Source of the DNA: Ganoderma boninense
Taxonomy: Eukaryota; Basidiomycota; Agaricomycetes; Polyporales; Polyporaceae
Direction of reading: 5' to 3'
Assembly: GCA_002900995.3 (NCBI GenBank)
Contig: CM035314.1
Location: forward strand, 2,264,115-2,328,114
DNA length: 64,000 nucleotides
Shown here: piece by piece, positions 45,402 to 56,375 of the stretch
How the letters are laid out: each line of letters opens with the position of its first letter
Position numbering within the stretch: the stretch's first letter is position 1
Made by a program: the position numbers and the translations under genes
The notes under the pieces: generated by a model
Told to the model about the DNA's origin: nothing
Databases searched by the model: none
The model's input: the letters and a program-made list of their open reading frames with translations, nothing else

Positions 45402-46303
45402 TTATGCAAAATAAGCGAAATAGTCCCTAATATGTATAGCATCAAGAATTGTTAGGTTGACATAACTCGAGCAGGAACGGGATGCAAACTTTGCAACCAC
45501 AAGAGAACCATACCATGGGCGGCGCAACAGTACATTGACAGTCTGGGTAAGCCGTATCAAGGCATGGTTAGGGTTATAGTGCGAATAGTAGTCATCTTTG
45601 CAGTAGTACACATGCAGAGGGCACTCTAGAAAGTTGAGAGACTTATCGTACCAGATGATGAATGAGCTTGAGACGATATGTGGTTCGAAGCACTGAGACA
45701 AGCACATAGCCGGCCCAGAAGGTGTCCCTGGGGATGGTGACATGTTTATTGGGAGAATCTGACAGTCGTCTGTAGACAGAGAAACCGAAAATTTAGAGAA
45801 GTGCAACGTGAGGTGCCAGGAACAGACAACGCACCTCCGTCGTGCTTAGCGTACAGGGCATTTACGATATAGTCGTACGGTTGGCCCGAGGGCGATTGGG
45901 CTGGCATGTGGTCGACAGAGACTGGCGGGAGAGGCGAAACCGCGCTCCTCGTTTGCAGGGTGAGTCGTCCTACATATGGATATCTTGCAGATGACGACGT
46001 TGAGAGGTGCGAACCCGACGAACAAGATGCCGTGATGTCACGGTTGCAAGTCTGAGCGTGGAGTGGCCAGTGCTGACAGAGATGGATATGAGCGATGGAT
46101 GGAGTCTGTGAGGGAATACGACACACCTCCATGAAATGCTCCGCTGTGCAAAAAGCTGGAGTCACAGGGCACCCTCTGCAGTAGTAGATAGTATGACAGC
46201 CACAAACAGCGCAACGAGGAGCCTCGATGATGCGAAGGCATTCGATGGGGTGAATAGGAGGGCGAGAAATATGAGGAGGCGCGAAAGGAGAGTAATTGTC
46301 CAT
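45402..46303 (-). CDS. MYND-type zinc-finger protein
   Basis: Two exons joined across a GT-AG intron at about 45777-45841, roughly 275 residues. The zinc finger near residues 30-80 shows CAVCGCHTIYYCRGC, then FCTAEH, then HLCQHWPLHAQTC, which is the MYND spacing of Cys/His pairs (with HWPLHAQ as the typical end). After a Ser-rich linker comes a C-terminal domain with DYIVNALYAKHDGG, WYGSLVVAKF and IRDYFAYFA, which I recall from other uncharacterised basidiomycete MYND proteins. MYND fingers mediate protein contacts. No further function can be stated. Confidence 0.65.
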
Positions 46304-46917
46304 GGCAGGGGGTGAGGTCGGGTCGAGAAAGATTGTTGTGTACGACGGAGTCTATATAATACATCATCGGTTGAGAACAGTTGGAGGCGCCGACGAGATG
46401 TTGAACAACCTGACCGAGTCACCGGCGACCGGCGAGCTTCTTCCGGCATTGAGTTCCCTGGAAAAGGGTGGTGTAGAGCGAGGGAGTGAGCCACCGACAA
46501 GCTCCAAATAGGCACAAAGGGGTGATAATAAGGGTAAACGTACCCACTCGGACTCGTAGATACATTGCAACAGCACGATAAGAGGATACTGAGTTCGAGC
46601 AGCAATGGTCAGTCAGTTCACAAGACATAAAGGATTTGTGGATGTGGCTAGTTGCAGTGCAAGGCAATAGAGATTCTGTGAATAAGCATTCTGTAGAACA
46701 CTATAGCTCGCGAGGTGTCCACCTGCCGCACTTCAGGGCCAATCAAAGCATGAGCGGCGGAGATGGGGTATAGTTGAACGGAAAGCTGAAGATGGTGTGG
46801 GTGAGCAGTTTCTAGGTCAAGACACACGAGAGGGTTGGCACGTTACTTACCGTGTGCCGGGTTTGAGATACAGAACTGAAGTGGGGAGTACAGGGAGCTT
46901 TGAATGTTTGGACGGCG
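46304..46917. other. intergenic, nothing recognised
   Basis: Promoter side of the MYND gene; only short frames. Confidence 0.45.
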
Positions 46918-47863
46918 TTACGCTGGTGAGCCGCAAGAGAGACCAAAGCTAAGTGCGACATCCCCATGTGGCAATGATTGCAAGTTACACGATGCGTGAG
47001 GAGCACACGGAAGCGCAGCAAAATACACAGGCACTTCATTCCGGCCGTGCACTCCGTGAGCGGTTGGGATACCTATCTCCTTGACTGCGGTGTACAAGGC
47101 TCGCGTCGAACACAGGCTGCAGGTGAAGGGCCGCTCGTACGCCTGTGATCTAGGTCTCACATGAGCAGTGAGGATATGGACACAGGCATATAACCATAGA
47201 TTGATGGCGGCGGAAGAATGAACAATAAGCTGGAACAATGAACGGTTAGTAGGATCAAAGGAGACATACAGTGACTCGGGAAGTCTAACGTCGCTGAGGG
47301 GCATATTGATGACTCCAATAAATGGCACCACGCAGACCGGTCGGACGGGCATGGGAATCTGTCAGGTCTCAGAGGTCTGCAGCGACGTTGACAGGGGTCC
47401 CAGTCCTGCGCTCTAGAGGACAGTTGACGAAGGGTTCCTGCAGCACCGCCACGATAGTGCCCTCTCGACCGTGAGATGCTTGCCAAGGTCTTGCCGTTTC
47501 CAGTCCGTCGACCCAGTCCGCGTCGGTGATTAGCGCACATCGCGGCTGGAGGCTGAACCGGGCCACCGATATTCGATTTCGTAGGCGTAGGTGAGGTGTA
47601 CGCCGTTCCCCGGGTGCACAGCTGACTTTGGAGCCGACAGCGGCCGGACGCAGGACTACGAGACTCTTACTGACCGCTGCAGCGCTGTTGCTGTACAGCG
47701 CATGCGGATGCCTCGCAGTCGCAGGGGACAGTAGATGGTTGTTTATTGAGTTCCGTTGATGATGCCCGGATGCAACGCTAGAACTAATAATCGATACAAC
47801 ACGGCGAGTGATACCGCGCTTCTCCCAGAATGTGCACGAGTTATGCATGCATCGCACGGCCAC
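46918..47863 (-). CDS. possible gene of unknown function, structure uncertain
   Basis: Minus-strand frames 47369-47863 (ending with WVDGLETARPWQASHGREGT and VNCPLERRTGTPVNVAADL) and 46918-47352 (starting MPVRPVCVVPFIGVINMPLS, containing RPFTCSLCSTRALYTAVKEI) may be consecutive exons. The second contains a CSLC pair. I could not find a unique start or fix the join. No family recognised. Confidence 0.3.
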
Positions 47864-48108
47864 ACGATAGGGACAAGCAGGTAGTACATTTCAATGGCCT
47901 CGAAATCACATCTATCTGAATATGCCTAGACAAGTCGCATCCCCAAGGTTTGGGAACTATATACATGCCCAACTTATAGGAATGACATGCGGAAACAGCT
48001 GTACCCATACAACAGACACCGAGAAGCAGTCGAGTGTGCAACGAAAGGCGTCTGCAACAACAGGTGAGCAACTGGAAACATAAAAGTGTTGCACCACAAA
48101 CTGTCCTG

Positions 48109-48726
48109 TCAGTCGCGCAGGTCTGAAGCCTGTTCAAGGGCTTCGCTAATCGCACGCGCGAGCCCGTCCTGCAGCTGGCTTTCGACCACTGCACCTGCAC
48201 GCAGCTCGGAGGGCCCAAGCTCGGGCGCTCGGTTGACTAGGTGTACAGTGACAAAGGGCTGGACGGTACCTTCCAGCCCCAACTCGAGCATGATTATAAC
48301 AATGCAGAACCACAGCTAATCAGAGTAAGTTCCACATGCCTTCCTAACCTGGAGAATGAAACTCACCGCTGTACCCCTGTAAACAAAGCACATGAACTGC
48401 TCCAGAGATCCTTCTACACCCGGCGCTGGAAAACGGGGTAGGGGTTGTAAAGCAGGGAGGTTGCCCCATCCCTGTGGGCGAGGCTGAGAGCTGGGAGGTG
48501 CGCTGTCGCTGTCGGAGTCATCTTGACTTCCCGGATCCGTAACGTGCTCGTGTTGCCGTGCAACCGTGGTGTCATCGAGGTCGCCAGCTGCGACATCGCG
48601 CCCGTAGTAAGTGATTATCGTGCCTGTGCGAGCTATGAGGGTCGCACCAGCGTCGCCAGAGTAAGGCGAAGAATATGGTACATCAGAAAGCGGACGCCGG
48701 TAGGAAGATATGAGTTGAGGGGACAT
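48109..48726 (-). CDS. unknown protein with Asp/Ser-rich linker
   Basis: Two exons joined across an intron at about 48317-48366. The protein has an N-terminal part with GATLIARTGTIITYYGRD, an acidic-serine stretch QDDSDSDSAPPSS, then SLEQFMCFVYRGTA joined to LWFCIVIIMLELGLEGTV, and a C-terminal helix ending QASDLRD. The frame also stays open upstream of the chosen ATG, so the true start may be in a further exon. No domain recognised. Confidence 0.45.
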
Positions 48727-49234
48727 TTCCCGCACAAGAAAGTGGACTTGGATGCGCACATTAAGATCGCACCGGCCTCTTATACTTGCAGAAAGCTGCC
48801 TCGGTGAAAACCAAAAAGAAGATCAGTCGCACTAAAACTGGTGAAACTAGCAAAAGGCGAGTGGTCTGTTTGATACCAGGGCCGTGGAAGGGGGACACCT
48901 CGAGCAAAACCACGTTTTGGGGATCAGGGGGAGCACGTCGTACGAAAGCGGTGTCATCCCACATTGTCATAGTAACAGGAGCGGCGGAGACCGCGATCAG
49001 TGCGCACTTGGCTGCTTTGCCACAGGACAGAATGTCCCACACGAACAATGGCAGCTTCAGTGCGAAATGTACGAGCCGCGCTGCAAGTGCCGAACCAAGA
49101 AAACAGGTAGGGCACAGGACATCTCACTTATGTAACGCGCGGAACTGCTGAAGGAATACAGACAATGGGACAACCAATCGGCCATCGTACACAATCACAG
49201 GATATACAAACATCCGGAGCGCGAAACCATTGCC
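48727..49234. other. intergenic, ambiguous open frames
   Basis: Both strands are open at about 48786-49151. The minus-strand frame (48761-49048) could be an upstream exon of the preceding gene, but no clear splice signals join them. Confidence 0.35.
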
Positions 49235-50432
49235 CTAAGCCCTACTAGCGAGCGGTACGAAAGCCAGCGACGATGGCGCTCCTTGGTACTCGGACACCGA
49301 GCGCTCGAAGAAGTTTGCACGTCCAGGGATCACTGATCCGTCCATGAAAGGGAACTATGCAGACACAGTCAGCGAATCGGAGAGCAGCGCGATGATCGGC
49401 AAGACAGGCCACGTACCGGATTTACCGTCCCAAACAATGCCGGGTATCCAAGAGAGTGGAGCAGAAAGTCCGCGACGTACTCGATGTACTGCTCCATAAG
49501 AGAAGCATTCAACCCACGAACCGGCGTCGGCAAAGCCACTGCACATACGGAATGAGCAAGCGAGTCAAGGAGCGCAAACGTCAGCAACACACTCACATTG
49601 AAAGAAAGCCTGCTCTAGAGCAACGGCCTCTCTGAGCATTGCATGCACGACTGTGACGTCCACCTGGTCACACAGCAGCCGGTACAGCTCACAAGCGAAC
49701 TCCACATGTTTGGCCTTCATCTCGCATGATCAAGTCATTGGACTGACACAAGCCCGGTAGAATCCCGCGGCTCCTCACCCAAAATATAGCAGCGAAGGAA
49801 GAGGAGAAGAACACCCCCTCCACGATGGCGAACGCAATGAGGCGAACCGGGAAAGTATGCGCAGACCGGTCGAACCACTTCAGAGACCACGCAGCCTTGC
49901 CCTCGACTCCAGGAAACGACTTCACCGCGTCGAAGAGACCGCACATAGTAGTCTCGTCGACCACGAGCTCTTGAATAAGACGGGCATAAGTCTCAGCATG
50001 AACGTTTTCCCTAGTACGAGAGTCATTAGTCCTACTAAGCCAGCAAACAGCGTCGGCCGATGACGTACATCATAAGCTGGAAGCCGTAGAAACAACGAGC
50101 CTCGGGAGCATGAGCGTCGGTGTAGAACTGCTGGACAAGGTTATCCCCTACGATCCCGTCTGCCATGGCGAAAAACGCGAGAACCGCAGAAAGGAGACCG
50201 CGCTCGGCGTCTGTAAGAATCTCCGCCCAATGCGCCAAATCGGCAGAGAGATCAATCTCCTCGGTCGTCCAAAACGACCGCTGCACGATTTTGTAACGCT
50301 GCCAAAGCTAGTAATGCAAGTTAGCGAACCTAACTCAACCGGAGACGTGAAGAGGCCTACCGTAGGATACTGAATAGGAAATAACACAAAACGGCTCCTG
50401 TCTTCATGGACTACTTGAGCTGTGGCTGCCAT
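49235..50432 (-). pseudogene. ribonucleotide reductase small subunit (R2), one-base frameshift
   Basis: R2 builds the di-iron tyrosyl radical cofactor used by R1. Exons from the ATG at 50432 read [72 protein letters not shown] and RDEG, then in another frame KHVEFACELYRLL, EQYIEYVADFLLHSLGYP and NFFERSVSEYQGAP, stop at 49235. Iron ligands of the E/ExxH/E type are visible. Between RDE and KHVEF one extra base (in the GGCC at about 49713-49716) shifts the frame, so the copy is disabled unless the base is a sequencing error. The C-terminus lacks the acidic-aromatic tail (DADF-like) used by most eukaryotic R2 proteins to dock on R1. It is on the same strand as R1 at 28-31 kb. Confidence 0.85.
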
Positions 50433-51474
50433 ACCCTGAAAATACTGAGTCAAGGACGGACGGGGAACAGAATGAACCACAATCTTGGCCACAGCGAGAT
50501 TTAAGAGCAAGCCCGGCGTTAAGACACCGACAAAGTGTACCGAGCTGAAGGACACAAAGTACTGTGCGTAGTGAAGCCTAAACATCTGCAAGGCGACACC
50601 GAGTATCGCAAGCCGTAAGCCGTAAAATTTTCTCCGCTACTGTACCCAGGCTGAGAAGGTACAAGTGTCGCAAGAACGCAGAGCCTGAGAGCCATACTGC
50701 GTCCGAGGTGAGGTGGAGTGAGTCACAGAGTCGTACGAATTCAGTACCAACGCCAAGCGGAGCAGTGTACCCAGCAAACAAAGGTACCGGGTATGACAAA
50801 TGAGGCTGAGACAAGGTACCGGCTCACCAGACAGAGGCCGACGAGAATATCAAATTGACTGCTGCGCACTGTAGAACAAGAACCAGAGCAGAGCCGGCGT
50901 GGCCGACATGTTACGACATTAGCATACGCAGGCAGGGAGGCCGTGTACTCACCGCCAACCACCTGACATGTACACGGAGACGGCGTCCTCGCAACACTGG
51001 CTAGAAACGACAACCACTGCACGTACCGTGTCGCTGGCAACCAGGCTAGTGCTCTGAGTCATCATATCCGATCTCCGATGCAAAGATTGGGGGTTGCGAA
51101 ACAGGCCGCACGGTTGGTAGCGAAGGCCCCTGGATGGCTGTTCCGACAGCGCTGCCGGGTGCGAGGCTCTGAGACGGATGTACAAGGTGGGGGCATGGGG
51201 TAGGTGGCGCCAATGCTCGAAAGGAGTAATCGCATTCACCAGTGACAGCGTCTGAAGAGGAGCAGAATGGAAAGGTGTGAATTTGGTACCATTAGCAGCA
51301 TTGCGCACCTCACAGGCTGCACCGGTCTGGGAAACCCAACCACATCATCAAAAGCCGCGTCCACCGGGTTTCGCCTTGCGAGGTGTACAGGGTAAACTCG
51401 ATGGATACACATTCCGTCACAACAGGTGTACGTACGCGCTACCTAACACCGGGGACCACTAGTCTCCCCAACTT
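50433..51474. other. unassigned region upstream of R2
   Basis: Minus-strand frames at 50578-50814 and 50949-51308 could be exons of one gene, but no domain or frame-consistent join was found. Confidence 0.35.
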
Positions 51475-52301
51475 TCACGACGTAGTTGCAAGCCTGGTAC
51501 TTTGCAACAAGTCAAAGCGCAAGGCCCAACCATCTGTAGTGTCGTGTACACGGCGCACACAGAGTTCGGCCAGGACATAATCGTCCAGAAAGACATCAGA
51601 CCATGAGATCTGAGCGTCATCACCGCCGAAAGCGACGTCCAGCATGTTGGCCTTATCAACTCGTCAGGCCGTCTCCACTCGGAGTGTAGAGAGCAACATA
51701 CCTCGTCCTGAGAATCGACGGTCGTGTTTATGACAGCTGTCCTTGGAAAGTGCTCTGCCGCACAGCCTCAGATAAGTTGGGATGGTGCAAGGTAAAAAAG
51801 TCTCACCTGGCACAGGCCTCGCAAAACCTACAAGTAGATCGAGTGCCATGACATCTTGCACTGCGAGAGGCAGCAGCTCCAGTACGAGCCGATCGCGACC
51901 CGCAACGTCTTCACGAAGGGAAATGTACGTCACCGCCGCTGGCATGTAAAACGTGAAAGGCCGGGAACCGTGGTACAACGTATCACGATCGTGGCTCCGG
52001 TAACCCCAAGTCAGCGGCGGGCCAATTCCAGAAAGAGGGTGGACCCGGGTGCCTAGCAGCTCTGAGTGAGTGTAAACCTGAAAAGCACTGTCCTGGAGGA
52101 GTCAATAAAGAGTATGAGAGCATCGCGAAAGGTGACCATGCACCTAACGTCGTTGTCGCAAAGCCATTCGGTATACCGACGTTGCCGCACGATTGTCGTC
52201 GCTTCGGTGTGAGGAAGGACGGTACGAGGGTTCCCGGTCCTGGATCGCACCGTGTGCAACATTTGTTGGAGGACTCCAACAAGCCGGTCCGAAGTAGACA
52301 T
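51475..52301 (-). CDS. orphan family protein, copy A
   Basis: Homologue of the plus-strand gene at 60831-61655. Shared blocks in order: DRLVGVLQQML; RQRRYTEWLCDND; GIGPPLTWGYRSHDRDTLYH; GSRPFTFY; LELLPLAVQDVMALDLL; and SWSDVFLDDYVLAEL near the end. Introns are visible (for example at about 51795-51830 and 51658-51710). At the first intron I could not find a splice choice that keeps the frame; one base seems missing compared with copy B. The family is not recognised and has no evident catalytic motif. It lies next to the Helitron gene, in opposite orientation to it. Confidence 0.55.
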
Positions 52302-53171
52302 GTCGGTGACGATACAGCGCATAGGCGCAAAACACAGCGACATTTTGTACGGGGAGTAGGCTGCGGATGAGCGTACCCTGGAGACTTTGTACTGATCGGG
52401 GGTTTGAAAGACGCCCCGCGCGCAAAAGATGAGGCAGCTTCTGGAACGTCCTGGGCGACCAATTGCTTTCGACGTTCCGATCTTCAGCACATGAGATGCT
52501 TCGTCGCCAACCTCCGTCGACCGCAGCTGGTACAACGTGGTCCTGTAGGGCAAGCCACTAGGCAGACAACATTCTAGAAGCGCACATCTGAGCATTCGAA
52601 CAGATGACCAGGACGTAAGCTCCGGAGACCCAAGAGGGATAGCAGCTAGTGCCGCGTGCGGCATCCTCATGGCGCGCATGGAGTGGGGTGTGGGTTGTAC
52701 CACCTGCACGTTGTGTAACTGCGCAACAGACGGTAGTAGTATGCAAGTGACACCTTCCATTACTGAATACATACCTTGATACATCACATTACCCGGTGCT
52801 GTCGCTAACGAGAACCGGTGTTAGGACGATTTCGAACGCGCACGATCAGCAGGGCTTACGTTCGAGAAACGCGGAGACGTGGATATGACAGTTCCAGCAC
52901 CGAGGCAATCGCTTAGTGGAGAAGGTGGTGTTCGCCGTCGTCCTGCATGGCAAGTAAGACTTGAACGTTGCGTACAACATGAGCAGCGCTGGGGTACGAG
53001 GTTGACAATGCTGTTCGGAGGACAAACCCTGGCAGCTCTTACGTAAGAAGCGCGGATACCTTTATAAGACAGCCGGGTCGCGATTCCCACTTCAGCACTT
53101 ATCCTCATTTCAGGCGCGGTACAACGTGTTGCATTGAAAGCCACCCAACGAAAATCACAACGTCTCTCGTA
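52302..53171. other. spacer between orphan copy A and the Helitron gene
   Basis: Divergent promoter space. Frames at 52558-52746 and 52821-53261 (minus) have no support. No hairpin typical of a Helitron 3' end was identified with confidence. Confidence 0.4.
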
Positions 53172-56100
53172 ATGAGTATGGTCCCAGCAGACAACACGTC
53201 TGTCGACCTGCTGACGCGTAGCGCGGCCTCGAACAAAATCGGTAAGTGTGAATGGGGACATCTCAGCAGGTTCTACAGCAGCTGACAGCGGGTTCGTATG
53301 CAGCTGGAACCAATGCTCTAGACACGGCTTCGGCTACTAGAAGCACAGCGTGCGTCGAGGCTGCGAGCGAGGGTGGGGCTCAGTCAGGTGTGTACTACCA
53401 CTGTGTGCAGGTTGCCGGTGCAAGATAGCTAAACGACGGCGTCCGTTACAGTGCTCTCGCATAACATACGCGAGGCATTGGTAGCTCCGTCTAGTGCGTC
53501 GACGGAGACGGTTGTCGGTACGTCAGTGTCACTAGCGCCAGTAGGTGTGCATCGTATCGAGTACTGACATACATGTCTTTTAGGTCGTGTTCGCGAATTA
53601 TCTGCGAACGGTGTCATATTGGAGTGGTACACGGCTGGTGCAGATGAGTTGGATTTTCTCTACATGCTAATGTGCACGCTGACAGTGACAGATGTGTTTG
53701 ACTGGGCGACGATTCCTGACGTCCTTGAACCAGACGACCTGATAATAAATGCCATGCTCCCCACGCTGTTGGGGATGTACCACATGTGGCGCGCAAACGA
53801 TCTACGGGAGGTTGCCCACGCTCACAACATCCCACTCCGAATGCACGAAAGCGCAACGGACCTGTTGCAGACGTTGCATGGGCACGCGTGCAGTGCGCAG
53901 TGTGCGCGCGTGTTGGTGGTATTTCGAGCATTGCACATACGTCGCCAGGCGTCCCAGGTAGAACGGTCGAGGAACATTCGTTTGCACCGGGCTGTCCCCA
54001 CCTCACATCCTTACACCGAGATAGCTAGCGAGGAACTTCGACGCAAGATAATACACGAGTGGCAAGAGGCGTTTTCGACAGAGCAGTTCCGGATGGCTGT
54101 GTGTGCGCCGTGTGGGCGCCGTGTCCTGTCTCGCAAAGTGCTGTCTGTTGCTCCATCTGACGTTGACCTTAGGCTTCTCAGGAATGAAGGCCTCCCCCGC
54201 AAAGTCCTGCCCACCACATATAATTTCGCTGCGTATGGGGAGGCGCTGTTGGACCCGCGAGGTCTTGTGGATAGGGACCAACTAAGTTTCATACATATGT
54301 GTGAGACATGCCAACGGGACTTAGTCGTCAAGCACCGCATGCCAAGGCTGTGCCTGGCGAACTGGTTGTACTACGCGATTGATGAACTCGAACCGGGAGC
54401 GAGATGTGCTTTCGACAACTCTACATCTACTGAGAGACATTTGCTCGCACGGGCTCGGAACAGTCGGATTTCGTACCGGTTTTGCGAACTCACCCCTGGG
54501 CTGTTGCAGGAAGGTACTACACGCTCAGGAACGAAGTCGCACAGTCAGATGTGCATGAAAGGTAACGTACTTATTATGCCTCAAAATTCGACCGTTCTCA
54601 GCAGAGTGCTGCCTCCACCGCCAGAGATGGTTAGGGACACAGTTTGTGCTGTGTACATAGGGAGGACAAGACCGACTCAGGAGAACATCAGTAAGCTGGG
54701 CCCGATTCTCGTGAGGAAGTCCAGGATGCTGAGTATGATCCAGTTTATTGTTCGGGAGAACCCTCACTATGCTTGCGACACTGACTTCCATGGTTTGAGC
54801 CAGCGCAATTTGGATGGGCTATTTGGGCCTGGAACTGAGAGTCAGGATGAGGGAATACCATGCGGACTCAATGTTGGGTTCATCGAGGACAGCGTCGCTA
54901 CGCGGTCATCCATGTCTGGGTATACAGACCGCGAGCCTAGGGAAATAGACGATTATCCGATCCAGAAGGGCCTGCTAATGGAGAATGTGGGTTACACAAT
55001 GGGCAATGAATCACCGCAATCTTATAACACCATGAAACTGAAAGCGCTGTCCCACTGCTTGGACAAGGGTCGTGTTGTTCGCTCGCTAGGTGGTGAAATG
55101 TTTGTACCGGACTTCGAGAACCCGAGCTTGCTAACGTGGCTTTTTCCGCATCTCGATCCTTGGGGCATCGGTGGATTTCATGAGCCAAACCGGCTTGTGC
55201 CCATAACGATGGAGGAGCAACTCAAGTATCTTCTGGAATTGGACAGTGGCAGGTTTGAACGGGACCCCGACTTCGCGTTCGTCTACTACAATATCCTCCA
55301 AAAAAAGGCTGTATGTGAATCAGTGCGTTTTCGAGTCAAATTATCAGAGCAGAGTAGAATAGTCCGGGAACTTCTGAGCATAGATCCCGCCGAAGTTGAG
55401 CGCCTTATTCGCAGTTACAAGGTGAATCCGCGATACGAGGCCACCGACCCTGAGCAGACTCGCATGCTGTCTCTCATCAACAGTGTTGGTACCTTGCTGC
55501 ACAACGTGCCAGGCACAGCAGGCTACAAGCTCAAAATGAGAAATGAGATTAGGTCACTGGTAAACATGCGAGGAACACCAGCTTTTTTTGTCACATTGAA
55601 CCCGTCAGATATTAATCACCCTCTTGTACGGCTTCTCGCAGGCGAAAATATCACACTGGAACACCTAGAAGCAGGGGAACAACTTGACAAGTGGGATCGG
55701 ATGCTACTGGTTGCTGAGCAACCCGCAGCATGCGTGAAGTTTTTTCACCAAATGATCTCCAAATTTATATCTATTGTCTTGCGTTACGGCCGTAATGAAC
55801 GAGGTCTTTTGGGTAAATGCACCGGTTACTATGGAACTGTGGAGACACAGGGACGCGGAACCCTCCACTGCCATATGCTCATATGGCTACAAGATCATCC
55901 CTCTCCACAAGAAATGAGAGACATGATGCGAGAGTCAAGCGAGTACGAAGAAGATGTGTTCACGTGGTTGGAGAGTATCATTAAATGTGAATTACTGGGG
56001 ACCACTAGAGTTGTCACGGAATCGACCGGAGCGTTGCAATGTCCGCACCTAACTAAGCTTCCGGGGTACGTTGACCCAGGGACACACCTCGGACCGTCAA

Positions 56101-56369
56101 TATCTGAGGTCCCACACGAGCAATTTGCACTGCAGTTTGCATCAGACGTGAACGACTTGGTGACAAACACGAACTGGCACCAACACACAGATACATGTTG
56201 GAAGTACCTGTCTCTGAAGCAAGCGCGATCAGATGAAACATGCAGAATGCGCATAGATGGCACGACTAGAGATAAATCATTCACGGACGAAGAGAGCGGT
56301 TCGATCCAGTTGCGCAGGCTTCATCCCCGCATAGCAAGCTACAACGACGTGATTATATTTCTGATTTGA
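53172..56369 (+). CDS. Helitron Rep part (N-terminal and HUH domains), ends at TGA
   Basis: The long open frame 53619-56369 extends 5' through likely small exons (ATG at 53172; acceptors near 53293, 53452 and 53583, the last joining GRVRELSANGVILEWY). It has paired Cys motifs CAPCGRR and CETCQRDL, then the Helitron replication-initiator core: GTPAFFVTLNPSDINHPLV, KFFHQMISKF and GTVETQGRGTLHCHMLIWL, where HCH is the HUH metal site. The frame stops at TGA 56367-56369, directly before sequence that clearly continues the same protein in the same frame. On its own this part has the HUH metal site but lacks the catalytic tyrosines. Confidence 0.85.
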
Positions 56370-56375
56370 GCAAAT

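Noticed and set aside
28285..50432. Endogenous giant virus as the source of the reductase block
   Set aside because: RNR genes are common in such viruses, but I found no capsid, polymerase or packaging gene, and the genes have many spliceosomal introns. Kept only as an alternative to test by phylogeny.
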